Below, in pieces: positions 17,449-25,945 of a stretch of DNA of 64,000 nucleotides. A program made the translations under genes and the position numbers. The notes under the pieces were generated by a model. The model was not told the origin of the DNA and made no database searches. It saw only the letters and a list, made by a program, of their open reading frames with translations. The stretch comes from Bin87 sp965220505 (lineage in GTDB: Bacteria > Chloroflexota > Dehalococcoidia > Lucifugimonadales > UBA3495): NCBI GenBank assembly GCA_965220505.1, contig CBDCQE010000003.1:930001-994000 (forward strand), given 5' to 3'. Numbering within the stretch: position 1 is the stretch's first letter; each line of letters starts with the position of its first letter.

Positions 17449-17687
17449 GTGCAACCTATTGTACCCGCAACCCAACCCCTTTCCAACCGTGGCCGCTTCA
17501 TCGTTGCCGCCGGCTCGGTGTGACTAACCGGTTGCACGGCTCAGGAACGTTTCGGGGAGCGTTGCCGTCTACGCGGTCCGGACGACGCGCGTCATCGAAA
17601 CCTCCCGGTTGACGTTGAGTATCACCCGCGCATAGCATTCGGCCACCGCGGGGGCAGTGACCGCCTCCCAAGCAGGAGTAGACCAGC

Positions 17688-18464
17688 ATGCGCGAAAACA
17701 CTATGAAAAAGAAACTGCGGGCCGGCCAGCCGGTATTCGGCTCAATGATTACCTTCCCTTCCCCGGTGGTGGTTGAGATGCTCGGACATCTCGGCTACGA
17801 CTGGGTGCTTATCGACAACGAGCACGGCAGCATAACCGTCGACTTGGCCGAGGACATGATCCGTGCCGCCGAATACTCGGGCACGGCTCCGATAGTCAGG
17901 CCGGTCGGCAACCGGCCGGAAATCATCTCTCCCTTCCTGGACCGGGGCGCGTGGGGAGTCCAGGTACCCCACGTGAACACCGCTGAAGAGGCCCGGGCCG
18001 CCGTGGCCGCCGTCAAGTATTATCCGGAAGGAGACCGCGGCCTGTTCAGCGGGGGACGACCCGCCGAGTACGGTTTCAGCGGCGCCACGCCGGACTACGT
18101 AGCGGATGCGAACCGAAACACGCTGGTGTGCCTCATGCTGGAAGAGGTCGAGGCCATCGAGAACATTCCGGAACTGGTGAACGTGCCTGGGGTGGATGTG
18201 TATTTCATCGGAGCGGGTGACCTGTCCCAGAGCATGGGCTATCCGGGCCAGCAGACTCATCCGGAAGTCCAGGCTCTGGTGGAGAAGGGCGTACAGCAAA
18301 TCGCAGCGTCCGGTATCACCGCCGGGTGCAGTTGCCCGGACGCCCTGGTTCCACACTATCTCGAATTGGGTGTGCGATACTTCCACAACACGGTCGGCCG
18401 GCTGTTGCAGTCGGCCAGCGCGGAGTATCTGAACAACATGCGGGCGGCGGCGAACGGCCTGTAG
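17688..18464 (+). CDS. HpcH/HpaI family aldolase (2-dehydro-3-deoxy-glucarate/4-hydroxy-2-oxovalerate type)
   Basis: 258 residues, start supported by AGGAG nine bases upstream. TIM-barrel class II metal-dependent aldolase: WVLIDNEHGS (metal/catalytic region), GAWGVQVPHVNTAEEA, CLMLEEVEAIENI with the metal-ligand Glu, and FIGAGDLSQSMG with the Asp ligand are all in the expected order. Enzymes of this family split 2-oxo acids into pyruvate and an aldehyde. Context (followed by an unknown protein 45 bp downstream) does not define the substrate. Confidence 0.88.
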   Translation: MRENTMKKKLRAGQPVFGSMITFPSPVVVEMLGHLGYDWVLIDNEHGSITVDLAEDMIRAAEYSGTAPIVRPVGNRPEIISPFLDRGAWGVQVPHVNTAEEARAAVAAVKYYPEGDRGLFSGGRPAEYGFSGATPDYVADANRNTLVCLMLEEVEAIENIPELVNVPGVDVYFIGAGDLSQSMGYPGQQTHPEVQALVEKGVQQIAASGITAGCSCPDALVPHYLELGVRYFHNTVGRLLQSASAEYLNNMRAAANGL

Positions 18465-18509
18465 CCCGAAACCGAGCAACATTTCTCGCTGCCCAGAAAG
18501 GAGCAAGCC

Positions 18510-19091
18510 ATGACTACCCCCGTTGACCCCAACCAGGTTTGTCTGACCGGCGAAAACTCGTTCATCCGGCTGTCGCAAGAGGCCGGCGGCGAGCAGACTA
18601 CCCGCACCAGCCACTGGCGTATCCTCTGGTCGCCCGGTGGCGCGGGACACGTCCTGTTTCTCAAGAGCGCGGATTTGGAGCGCGATCCGGTGCGCGTCTA
18701 TTCCGACAACATCGCCATGACGCGCTACCTCCAGGACGAAATCGAAAGCATGCTGTTCCCGGAGTTCGCTGACCCCAACCTGCCGGTGATCCCGGCGGAG
18801 TTCAGCAGGTCCGGCGGCATCGAGAGCGCCTACAACGAGATCGTCGTCGCATCCACCGAGACGGTTGTGCTTAGTTGGCACGACTTCCTGACGCCCTTCG
18901 TGCTCAACAACCCCGCCGGCCCGGAGTCTGGCCGCACGCACGGGGTGTACAGTTGCTTCTTCCCGGCGCGAAGCGCCCAAATCACCGTGGGCGACCGGGC
19001 CCTGAGCGGGGTGGTGTCGTTGGAAGCGCGCGGCTCGGCCCAGAGCAGCACGGCGTGTTGCGCCTGGTCGGAGACCTGGGTAAAGCCGTGA
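18510..19091 (+). CDS. Conserved-looking protein of unknown function
   Basis: 193 residues with a good ribosome site (GAAAGGAGC). I do not recognise a family. The protein has no signal peptide or membrane segment; it is rich in Ser/Thr/Glu and has a regular alternating hydrophobic pattern (HWRILWSPGGAGHVLFLKS, EIVVASTETVVLSWHDF) suggestive of a beta-sandwich. Two adjacent Cys (STACCAW) lie near the C-terminus. It follows the HpcH/HpaI aldolase by 45 bp on the same strand, so a shared pathway or catabolic role is plausible, and ends 15 bp before the convergent halogenase-like gene. Confidence 0.65.
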   Translation: MTTPVDPNQVCLTGENSFIRLSQEAGGEQTTRTSHWRILWSPGGAGHVLFLKSADLERDPVRVYSDNIAMTRYLQDEIESMLFPEFADPNLPVIPAEFSRSGGIESAYNEIVVASTETVVLSWHDFLTPFVLNNPAGPESGRTHGVYSCFFPARSAQITVGDRALSGVVSLEARGSAQSSTACCAWSETWVKP

Positions 19092-19106
19092 TGCGCTGAC
19101 CCGACC

Positions 19107-20687
19107 TCACGGCAACGGGCAGATCGCGCCGTCGACGTACAGGATTTGCAGGGCCTGCAGCGCGACCTGTTCGACCTGCTGTGTCGCGGCGGGTTCGAGC
19201 CCCTGGCACAGGTTTGCAATCGACTGTGCGACGGTGGTGTTTCCGTCCAGCCCGTGCAGCAATCGGGCTACCAGCCCGCTGCACGGGAGCCCTTCCGGAT
19301 GTCCGTCGGTTACCAACCCGTAACCCCACACGAAATCGCCGTCCGCCAACACCGGTTGCCGCTGCAGGACGACCCCGTCCGCCAGACGCGGCTGGTCTTC
19401 CGGCCGCAGGGGATGTTCACTCCGGCGCCGTCGTTCGGCCTCGACGTCGGTTACGCTTCGGCCGAAGGCGGCCGGAGCCAACCCGTGGGACAGCACGGCC
19501 CGCTCGTATCCGCGAGGCGGTTGACCGGCCACCGCCTGGATGAACGACTGGCGCGGGGTTAGCGACGGGTCGTCGTCGAGCAGCCGGCGCGCCTCCCAGA
19601 AGTACGAGTCCGCCGTCCGATTGCTGGAGTAGAACAATCTGGCTAACTCTCGAAAGTGACCGTACTCCTTGTAGTACAACTGCTGGTACACCTGTCCGAC
19701 CGGACCGGCCATGTCGGGATCGGACAAGACTGAGGCCACTGCAGCGGCGGCCAGGGTGGCCGAGGTCAACGCAAGGTGCACCCCGGACGAGAACAGGGGA
19801 TCGATGAAGCAGCCGGCGTCACCAACCAGGATGTAGCCCGGTCCATAGAGAGATCGGCAACGGTACGACCAGTCCCGGACGATTTCCGGTCCCGACACCA
19901 GACGGGCGTTCTCAAGCATCTTCGCGGTTTGCGGAGCGGCGGCAACCTGAGCATCCAGGAACCCGCGCGCGCCAAGACGCCGGATGCCTTCCTGGCCTGT
20001 TTCGGAGTCCACCACCGCGCCCACGCTGGACCATCCGTTACGCAGCGGGATGTTCCACATCCAGCCGTTGGATTGAGATTCAATCAGGATATTGCCTTGG
20101 TCCGGTGCCTGGAGCCGGTCAGCGCCCTGGTAGTATGCGTAAACCGCAAGGTTGCGGAAGAATTCGTCCCACTGCCGCAGGCCCAGCTGGCGCGAAAGTA
20201 AGCCACCCTGGCCGCTGGCGTCGATTACGTACCGAGCCGGCAGGGTTTCATCGCCACAGCGCACCGCGACCGCAGTCTGCGCGTCGTCGAGCACGACCTC
20301 AGTGGCGGCGCATCCTTCCAGTACGTGCACGCCGGAGCGTCGTGCGTTGTCGAGGAGGATGGCATCGAACTCGGGCCGCCAAACCTGGTACGAATGGGGG
20401 TTGGAAGCATTAGTCTCGCTGAAGTACCAGCTCCACGGCTGCCGGTCCACGCCCCAAATCATGGTGGCGCCGCGCTTCAGCACGAACCCGGCTTGTTGCA
20501 CCCGTTCCAACACGCCAAGATCTTCCAGAATCGGGATGCTGGCCGGGAGAAGCGATTCGCCCACGTGATCCCGTGGGAAGCGTTCCCTTTCCAGCAGGGT
20601 GACCGGGTAACCGCGACGGGCCAGGAGGGTGCTGACGCACGAGCCGGCCGGGCCGCCGCCGATGACAACGATGGGTGGGTTTGGCAC
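19107..20687 (-). CDS. FAD-dependent halogenase/monooxygenase-like flavoprotein with C-terminal extension
   Basis: 526 residues. Dinucleotide-binding GGGPAGS at residues 10-16, then RDHVGESLLPAS, the second fingerprint of flavin-dependent halogenases, and NGWMWNIPLRNGW near residue 210, which contains the WxWxIP signature of that group; GDAGCFIDPLFSSGVHLA completes the FAD site. The C-terminal about 90 residues (LLHGLDGNTTVAQSIANL onward) resemble a PqqD-like or helical extension. Halogenases use reduced flavin to halogenate aromatic or aliphatic substrates; the alternative is an oxidoreductase of the geranylgeranyl-reductase branch. No flavin reductase or biosynthetic partner is adjacent. 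Confidence 0.7.
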   Translation of the reverse strand: MPNPPIVVIGGGPAGSCVSTLLARRGYPVTLLERERFPRDHVGESLLPASIPILEDLGVLERVQQAGFVLKRGATMIWGVDRQPWSWYFSETNASNPHSYQVWRPEFDAILLDNARRSGVHVLEGCAATEVVLDDAQTAVAVRCGDETLPARYVIDASGQGGLLSRQLGLRQWDEFFRNLAVYAYYQGADRLQAPDQGNILIESQSNGWMWNIPLRNGWSSVGAVVDSETGQEGIRRLGARGFLDAQVAAAPQTAKMLENARLVSGPEIVRDWSYRCRSLYGPGYILVGDAGCFIDPLFSSGVHLALTSATLAAAAVASVLSDPDMAGPVGQVYQQLYYKEYGHFRELARLFYSSNRTADSYFWEARRLLDDDPSLTPRQSFIQAVAGQPPRGYERAVLSHGLAPAAFGRSVTDVEAERRRRSEHPLRPEDQPRLADGVVLQRQPVLADGDFVWGYGLVTDGHPEGLPCSGLVARLLHGLDGNTTVAQSIANLCQGLEPAATQQVEQVALQALQILYVDGAICPLP

Positions 20688-20699
20688 GGGTGATATTAG

Positions 20700-21131
20700 C
20701 TAGACTAACTGGGCGAGATGAGCAAATGGATTTATCACCCGGAGACCGTCGTAGTCCTGCGTGTCGCTCATGTCCTCGGAGTACACGGCATCGCAGCCGA
20801 GCAGGCGGGCAGCGGCGAGGATGGCGCAGTCCCAATAATTCAGACCGATGCGCTCGCGTAGGGAGAGAGCATCCAGCACCAGGTCAAGGGTCACATCTTG
20901 TACCGGAAAGCGTAGCAGGCGCAAGTTTATGAAACCGAGAGCTTCTTCATGGCTCATTTGCCATGGGCCGCGGTCACGGGTAGCCTGGGTATAGAATTCC
21001 TGTAGGACCTGCGCCGACAGGGTAAGGTCTGTGCCGCCCAGCAGGTCAAGTGCCACTGCTCGCTTATCCGTTTCTCCCGGTAGTGGGCTAACCGCATAAA
21101 GCGGGATGTTGGTATCAACGAAGCGCATCAC
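20700..21131 (-). CDS. VapC-type PIN domain ribonuclease toxin
   Basis: 143 residues. PIN-domain acidic residues are visible in order: MRFVDTN at the start, Glu in QVLQEFYTQ, and Asp in GLNYWDCAILAAARLLG, followed by VYSEDMSD. VapC toxins cleave RNA, often initiator tRNA or rRNA, and are neutralised by VapB. The gene overlaps the upstream antitoxin candidate by 17 bp, as usual for such pairs. An internal ATG three bases in could also be the start. Confidence 0.85.
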   Translation of the reverse strand: MMRFVDTNIPLYAVSPLPGETDKRAVALDLLGGTDLTLSAQVLQEFYTQATRDRGPWQMSHEEALGFINLRLLRFPVQDVTLDLVLDALSLRERIGLNYWDCAILAAARLLGCDAVYSEDMSDTQDYDGLRVINPFAHLAQLV

Positions 21132-21390
21132 GGTCGTGCAGTTCGTCGCGCGTCAGCTTTTTTGCGGTCCGCAGTTCGTCGCCTCTGGCCTTGGCGCGGG
21201 CATCGATGCGGGCTTGTGTATCAGCCCACGTCTCGCGCCAGTTTTCCGCTTCGGCCTCGGAGATAGGCTTGGGCAGCAAATTGGCCAAGCGCGCGCCGAC
21301 CCACTCCTCCACTGAGGCTCCGACGGCCTCGGCGTTGCGCTGGTAGTAGCGATAGGTCTCGTCGTCCACGGATATGGCGATGGTTTTCAT
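21115..21390 (-). CDS. VapB-type antitoxin candidate
   Basis: 91 residues. The N-terminus (MKTIAISVDDETYRYYQRNAEAVGASVEEWV) reads as a ribbon-helix-helix DNA-binding domain, and the C-terminal half is acidic then basic, with ISEAEAENWRETWADTQ, as expected of a disordered toxin-binding tail. It precedes and overlaps the PIN-domain gene. The family identity is inferred from this pairing and shape more than from a strict motif. Confidence 0.75.
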   Translation of the reverse strand: MKTIAISVDDETYRYYQRNAEAVGASVEEWVGARLANLLPKPISEAEAENWRETWADTQARIDARAKARGDELRTAKKLTRDELHDRDALR

Positions 21391-21432
21391 AGCGCAGCCC
21401 GCCTGTACAGCATAGCATGGCCGATCCGAGGG

Positions 21433-23076
21433 CTAGCGATAATACTGCGAGAACACCGGCTCTTCGCGGGTGATGATTTCCAGCACGCAGGGCTGCCCGG
21501 TAGACGAGATTTCCTTGGCCCTCTCGATGGCGGGACCGACTTCGTCCGGGTCCGTTACGTACTCGGAATACGCGCCCAGGGCTTCGGCCATGCGGGCGTA
21601 CTCGCCGGTGACGTACTTGGTGCCGTACCGTTCCGTCGCAACCGGAATGTTCTTCTCGTAGCCGCCCATGGCCCCGTTGTTCACGATAACCGTGATGATG
21701 CCGAGCTTTTCCCGGGCCGCCGTCTCGAAGTCCGTTCCGGCCATGCCGACCGCGACGTCACCCATCAGGTTGACGCAGGTCTTCTCCGGGAAGGCCACTT
21801 TCGCGCCCATGGCGTAACCCAGGCCGCTGCCCAACTGGGTCGAGTTGCCCCAACCGATGTATCCCCGAGGAGTGGTGGCCGCGTAGAAGGGCACGATCTG
21901 GTCCCGCGGGTTACCCGAGTCATGGGTGACGATGCTGTTGGCCTTGTCCAGCCGCGCATTCAACTCGTAGACCACGCGGTACGGGCTGATGGGAACGTCA
22001 TTACTGGAAAGCCGGGGCATCCATTCGGCCAGCCACGCCTGTCGCACCTGCCGGATCTCGGCGGCTACCGATTCGTCGCCACGTCGGCCGGTTTCGCCCA
22101 GTCGATCTTTGACTTCCTCGATCAGTTGCCCGAGCACCAGTTTCGCGTCGCCAACGATGATTTCGTCCAGCGGGTACTCCCCGTTCAGGTCCTTTTCGTC
22201 GATGGTGGACTGGATGACGGTCTTACCGGCCGGAACCGGCGCTGACGCCAGGGTTTTCTGGAAGCTCGTCCCGATGCCGAAAACCACGTCACTCTGCGCC
22301 AGAAACTCGCCGACCATTCTGGTGCCGGTGTTGCCGCCGGCGCCCAGGGCCAGGGGATGGTTCTCCGGGAAACCGCTCTTGCCCAGCGTGGTGGTCATAG
22401 TCGGCGCGTTCAGCAACTCGGCCAGTTCCACCAACTCCGGGGTGGCCTCGGCGTAGAGCACGCCCTGACCCGCGTAGATCACAGGCCGGCGGGCGTTCAC
22501 CAGCAACTCGGCGACACGGGAAAGGTCGCGCGGGTCTCCGGCTGACCGGTGCTTTTGCTGCGGAAGATAATGGAACTGTTCCTCCGAAATCTCACCGGCC
22601 AGAACGTCGTTTGGCATCTCCACCAACACCGGGTAGGGCCGACCGGTGCGCAGTTGGGTGTACGCCCGACGCATCATCTCGGGTATGCGTTCCGTGTGGT
22701 TGGCGGAGTCGGCCCACTTGGTGACGCCTTCATAGTTCCGGGCGGCGTCAAAGTCGGACGACATCCCGTGTCGTCGCGTTCCCGGATGATTGGGCACCAT
22801 CAGCAGGGGCGAGGAGTCGGCGTACGCCTGCGCGACCCCAGAAAAGGCGTTTTCGATGCCGGGACCACCCTGGACGAGGACCACGCCGTTCTTGTTGCCG
22901 TTGTTGACCCGGCTGTAGGCGTCGGCCATGTTGACCGCGGTACGCTCCATACGGGAGATGATCGGTCGTATGCCGGCCGCCGCGCAGGCGTCGATCAGGA
23001 TGTTGTTGGGAAAGCAGAAAACGACGTCCACGCCCTCCCGGGCCAGGATGTTGGCGAACGCGGTCTTTCCGTCCAT
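21433..23076 (-). CDS. Thiamine diphosphate-dependent enzyme (acetolactate synthase/benzoylformate decarboxylase superfamily)
   Basis: 547 residues. Three-domain ThDP architecture: N-terminal PYR domain with the cofactor-activating Glu in SRMERTAVNMADAYSR, central domain near KTLASAPVPAGKTVIQ, and C-terminal domain with the ThDP motif beginning at MGDVAVGMAGTDFETAA and ending near IVNN. The enzyme acts on 2-oxo acids by decarboxylation or carboligation. No small regulatory subunit (IlvN) or FAD-specific hallmark is nearby, so biosynthetic acetolactate synthase is not assured; a decarboxylase of aromatic or branched 2-oxo acids is equally possible. The gene stands alone upstream of the VapBC pair. 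Confidence 0.8.
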   Translation of the reverse strand: MDGKTAFANILAREGVDVVFCFPNNILIDACAAAGIRPIISRMERTAVNMADAYSRVNNGNKNGVVLVQGGPGIENAFSGVAQAYADSSPLLMVPNHPGTRRHGMSSDFDAARNYEGVTKWADSANHTERIPEMMRRAYTQLRTGRPYPVLVEMPNDVLAGEISEEQFHYLPQQKHRSAGDPRDLSRVAELLVNARRPVIYAGQGVLYAEATPELVELAELLNAPTMTTTLGKSGFPENHPLALGAGGNTGTRMVGEFLAQSDVVFGIGTSFQKTLASAPVPAGKTVIQSTIDEKDLNGEYPLDEIIVGDAKLVLGQLIEEVKDRLGETGRRGDESVAAEIRQVRQAWLAEWMPRLSSNDVPISPYRVVYELNARLDKANSIVTHDSGNPRDQIVPFYAATTPRGYIGWGNSTQLGSGLGYAMGAKVAFPEKTCVNLMGDVAVGMAGTDFETAAREKLGIITVIVNNGAMGGYEKNIPVATERYGTKYVTGEYARMAEALGAYSEYVTDPDEVGPAIERAKEISSTGQPCVLEIITREEPVFSQYYR

Positions 23077-23347
23077 GCAGTTGTCCTCCGTTGGATGTCG
23101 ATAACTTGGCCATTATACCTGCCATCCGATGGTCGTTGGCAGACGAGGGGGCGTGGTCGGTTCACCTCGGTCAACCCCGCAGCAGCAACGTGTGTCCCGA
23201 AGGACTCCCTTATGCCAACGGGATTGCCGCCCCCGCATCAAGTGCGGGGCGACGTTGCTGAGCTCGCAATGGCACTGTCCCCGCAACTCTGAACAGTTAC
23301 GGGGATTCGCGTTATGATAAAGCCCAAAGTTCTCAGGAGGAGTTGAA
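23077..23347. other. Divergent intergenic region
   Basis: 271 bp between the leftward ThDP enzyme and the rightward DDN-type oxidoreductase, so it should contain two back-to-back promoters. I see GTTATGATAAAG near 23312-23323 as a possible -10 element for the rightward gene, and AGGAGGAG as its ribosome site at 23335-23342, but no well-spaced -35. Confidence 0.4.
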
Positions 23348-23782
23348 ATGCCCGAATATATTCCGTCGACCAGGGATTGGGTGCGTGAGCAGGTCGATTT
23401 GTACGAAAGCAGCGGGGGCACCGAAGGGACCACGCTGCGAGACACCGGCCTGCCCGTAATCATAGTTACCAACCGCGGCAACAAGACCGGCGCCATTCGC
23501 AAAACCCCGCTGATGCGCGTGAAGGTCGGCGACGCCTACGTGTTGGTGGGTTCGCAAGGAGGTGCGCCGCGCAATCCCGTTTGGGTGTACAACCTTCGCG
23601 CGGATGCCAACGTGGAAGTCAGGGACGGGGTGGACGTGTACACCATGCGGGTCCGCGAGGTGTCCGACGCGGACGAACGCGCCCGGCTCTGGTCCGCATC
23701 CGTCGAGGCGTTTCCTCCCTACGAGGAATACCAGGGCCGCACTTCAAGAACGATACCGGTTTTCGTGGCGGAACCCGTCTGA
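23348..23782 (+). CDS. Nitroreductase/DDN family (F420-type) oxidoreductase
   Basis: 144 residues, start supported by AGGAGG. The sequence has the split beta-barrel signature of the deazaflavin-dependent nitroreductase family: VIIVTNRGNKTGAIRKTPLMRVKVGDAYVLVGSQGG, PRNPVWVYNLRADANVEV and FPPYEEYQ near the end. Members bind F420 (or a lipid/quinone ligand) and reduce nitro-compounds or quinones. F420 biosynthesis genes are not in this window. The gene is monocistronic. Confidence 0.85.
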   Translation: MPEYIPSTRDWVREQVDLYESSGGTEGTTLRDTGLPVIIVTNRGNKTGAIRKTPLMRVKVGDAYVLVGSQGGAPRNPVWVYNLRADANVEVRDGVDVYTMRVREVSDADERARLWSASVEAFPPYEEYQGRTSRTIPVFVAEPV

Positions 23783-23872
23783 GCGCGTCGGGGTTCTTCG
23801 CCAGCGGAAGGGCGCGCAGCGCCGTCGACGGCGGCGAAACCCGTGATTTTCCGATTCAGGCGGTGAAAATCG

Positions 23873-23901
23873 TTGTTTGCCGCCGTTGATGCAAGTATAG
23901 T
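23873..23901 (+). promoter_or_regulatory. Sigma-70-like promoter of the zinc-ribbon gene
   Basis: TTGTTT at 23873-23878 and TATAGT at 23896-23901 are separated by 17 bases. Transcription would begin near 23908, leaving a leader of about 100 bases before the GTG start, which begins with AAGGGGGATTAACC. Confidence 0.65.
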
Positions 23902-24010
23902 ATTGGCAGCGAAATTGCGCCGGTCCTCCTTCCTTGGGTATTGTATTCGCCGTGCCCGACGAAACAGACCTAGCGTGTGCACTGCGATTACCAACCAAGG
24001 GGGATTAACC

Positions 24011-24331
24011 GTGGCCCTTTCCGACATGACCCTTGAATGCAGCGACTGCGGAGCAGAGTTTCTCTTCACCGTAGGCGAGCAGGAATTTTATGCCTCGCGA
24101 GGCTTCACCAATCATCCGAAACGGTGTGTTTCGTGCAGGAACGCTCGGCGAGGGCAGCCTCGTGACAACTTCGGCGGCGGCGGTGGCGGCGGCGGATTTG
24201 GCGGCGGCCAGAGGGAATCTTTCCCCATCGTCTGCAGCAATTGCGGAGCGGATGCAACCGTTCCGTTCCGTCCGCGCGGCGACCGCCCGGTGTACTGCAG
24301 CGATTGCTTTAGCCGGATGCGAAATTCCTGA
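24011..24331 (+). CDS. Small zinc-ribbon protein (CxxC-x17-CxxC type)
   Basis: 106 residues from a GTG with AAGGGGG just upstream; a longer frame from 23873 has no such site and lacks family similarity. Two zinc-ribbon modules flank a glycine-rich linker: CSDCGAEF...CVSCRNARRG at the N-terminus and CSNCGADATVPF...CSDCFSRM at the C-terminus, each with paired CxxC motifs. Proteins of this type are very abundant in Chloroflexota and are small nucleic-acid-associated candidates; the function is unknown. The -10/-35 pair upstream suggests strong expression. Confidence 0.8.
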   Translation: MALSDMTLECSDCGAEFLFTVGEQEFYASRGFTNHPKRCVSCRNARRGQPRDNFGGGGGGGGFGGGQRESFPIVCSNCGADATVPFRPRGDRPVYCSDCFSRMRNS

Positions 24332-24352
24332 GGCCGGCGGCCTGGCCTCAGG
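24327..24352 (+). terminator. Stem-loop at the end of the zinc-ribbon gene
   Basis: CCTGAGGCC (24327-24335) pairs with GGCCTCAGG (24344-24352), starting at the stop codon. A third CCTGAGGCC occurs at 24365-24373, before the UbiD-like gene. The T-rich segment after the stem is short (CTCGTTTC), so termination may be partial. Confidence 0.5.
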
Positions 24353-24384
24353 CTCGTTTCGGACCTGAGGCCGCTGCGACCGCC

Positions 24385-25863
24385 ATGCCATACCGCGATC
24401 TTCGCGAGTTTGTCGCCTTCCTCGAAGCCAAAGGCGACTTGAGGCGCATCTCCGCTCCGGTAAGTACGGAGTTGGAGATGACGGAAATAGCCTATCGCTC
24501 CATGAGAGCCGATGGGCCGGCGTTACTGTTCGAAAACGTGGTTGGCCACGACATGCCCGTGGCCATTAACCTGTTCTGCTCCGAACGGCGCATGAACTGG
24601 GCGCTGGAGGTCGACGACGCCGACAGTCTGGCCGCACGCCTGGAAGCCATGATCGAAATGGTCCAGGGCGGACCACCTCAGGGCATGCTCAACAAACTCC
24701 GAACCCTGGGACGGTTGGTCCACGTAGGCGCCTACCAACCGAGGACCGTTAGCAACGCCCCGTGCCAGCAGGTGATACTTTCTGGGGAGGATGTCGACCT
24801 CTACAGCCTGCCGATTATCAAGTGCTGGCCGATGGATGCTGGCCCGTACATCACCCTGCCTCTGGTGATCACGCGGGACCCCGAAACCGGCACGCAGAAC
24901 TACGGCATATACCGGATGCAGGTGTTTGACCGGAACACCACCGGAATGCATTGGCAGACCCACAAGGTGGGCGCACGCCACTACCGGGCCAGTTCGGAGA
25001 AATTGGAGGTGGCGGTCGCACTGGGAGGCGATCCGGCATCCATTTGGACCGGGTCGGCGCCCCTGCCTCCGGATATCGACGAGATGGTGTTGGCCGGGTT
25101 CATTCGCGACGAAGGCGTGGAGTTAGCCCAGGCGGTGTCAGTGGACCTCAAGGTGCCGGCGCATGCCGAGATCGTCCTGGAGGGCTACGTAATCCCCGGC
25201 GAGGAACGAACCGAGGGTCCCTTCGGGGATCACACCGGATACTATTCTCTGGCTGAGCCTTACCCGGTGTTCCACGTGACCACCATCACCCGCCGCCACA
25301 ATCCGATTTACCCCACTACCTTCGTGGGGCGGCCACCAACCGAAGACTACTGGATGGGCAAGGTCACCGAGCGTGTGTTCCTGCCGTTGATACGCCTGAT
25401 CCTTCCGGAAGTCGTTGACGTGAACATGCCCGCCGAAGGCATTTTCCATAACCTGGTCCTGGTGTCGATGAAGAAAGAGTACCCCGGGCACGCTCGCAAG
25501 GTGATGTACGGCCTGTGGGGTTTGGGTCTGCTCAGCCTCACCAAGGTGATCGTGGTGGTGGACGACTTTGTAGACGTCCAAAATCCTTCGGAAGTGGCGT
25601 GGCGGGTGGCCAACAACATCAACCCGGCCACCGATCTCGTCCTTGTCGATGGCCCCATCGACGACCTGGACGTAGCATCGCCAACGCCGCGCTTTGGCAG
25701 CAAGGTCGGCATCGACGCGACCCGGAAGGGACCCCAGGAAGGCTACCACCGTGAATGGCCCCCGGATATCGAAATGAGCCCGGAAATCAGGGAACGAGTT
25801 TCCGCGAGGTGGGCCGAGTTGGGGCTCGACGATATCATCCCTTCGATTCACACCGGTAACTGA
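24385..25863 (+). CDS. UbiD-family prenylated-FMN decarboxylase
   Basis: 492 residues, typical for UbiD. Recognised segments include MPYRDLREFVAFLEAKGDL at the start, the prFMN/metal site GPYITLPLVITRDPETGTQNYGIYRMQ, EGPFGDHTGYYS with catalytic acid residues, and the NPYPTTFVGRPP-like stretch HNPIYPTTFVGRPPTEDYWMG. UbiD enzymes decarboxylate unsaturated or aromatic acids and need the prenylated flavin made by UbiX, encoded 1.1 kb downstream. With the UbiA and UbiE homologues it makes up a quinone (probably futalosine-type menaquinone) module. Confidence 0.9.
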   Translation: MPYRDLREFVAFLEAKGDLRRISAPVSTELEMTEIAYRSMRADGPALLFENVVGHDMPVAINLFCSERRMNWALEVDDADSLAARLEAMIEMVQGGPPQGMLNKLRTLGRLVHVGAYQPRTVSNAPCQQVILSGEDVDLYSLPIIKCWPMDAGPYITLPLVITRDPETGTQNYGIYRMQVFDRNTTGMHWQTHKVGARHYRASSEKLEVAVALGGDPASIWTGSAPLPPDIDEMVLAGFIRDEGVELAQAVSVDLKVPAHAEIVLEGYVIPGEERTEGPFGDHTGYYSLAEPYPVFHVTTITRRHNPIYPTTFVGRPPTEDYWMGKVTERVFLPLIRLILPEVVDVNMPAEGIFHNLVLVSMKKEYPGHARKVMYGLWGLGLLSLTKVIVVVDDFVDVQNPSEVAWRVANNINPATDLVLVDGPIDDLDVASPTPRFGSKVGIDATRKGPQEGYHREWPPDIEMSPEIRERVSARWAELGLDDIIPSIHTGN

Positions 25864-25945
25864 ACCGTCCGGCTGATGGTTGCGGCCAGCGTCCCGCCCA
25901 TTCGGGGGAGGGCGTGGGAGAGGCCGTGTGCTACCATGAACGCGT

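Noticed and set aside
17742..18980. A 412-codon open frame on the minus strand
   Set aside because: Antisense to the HpcH/HpaI aldolase and the unknown gene; the sense frames carry the family motifs.
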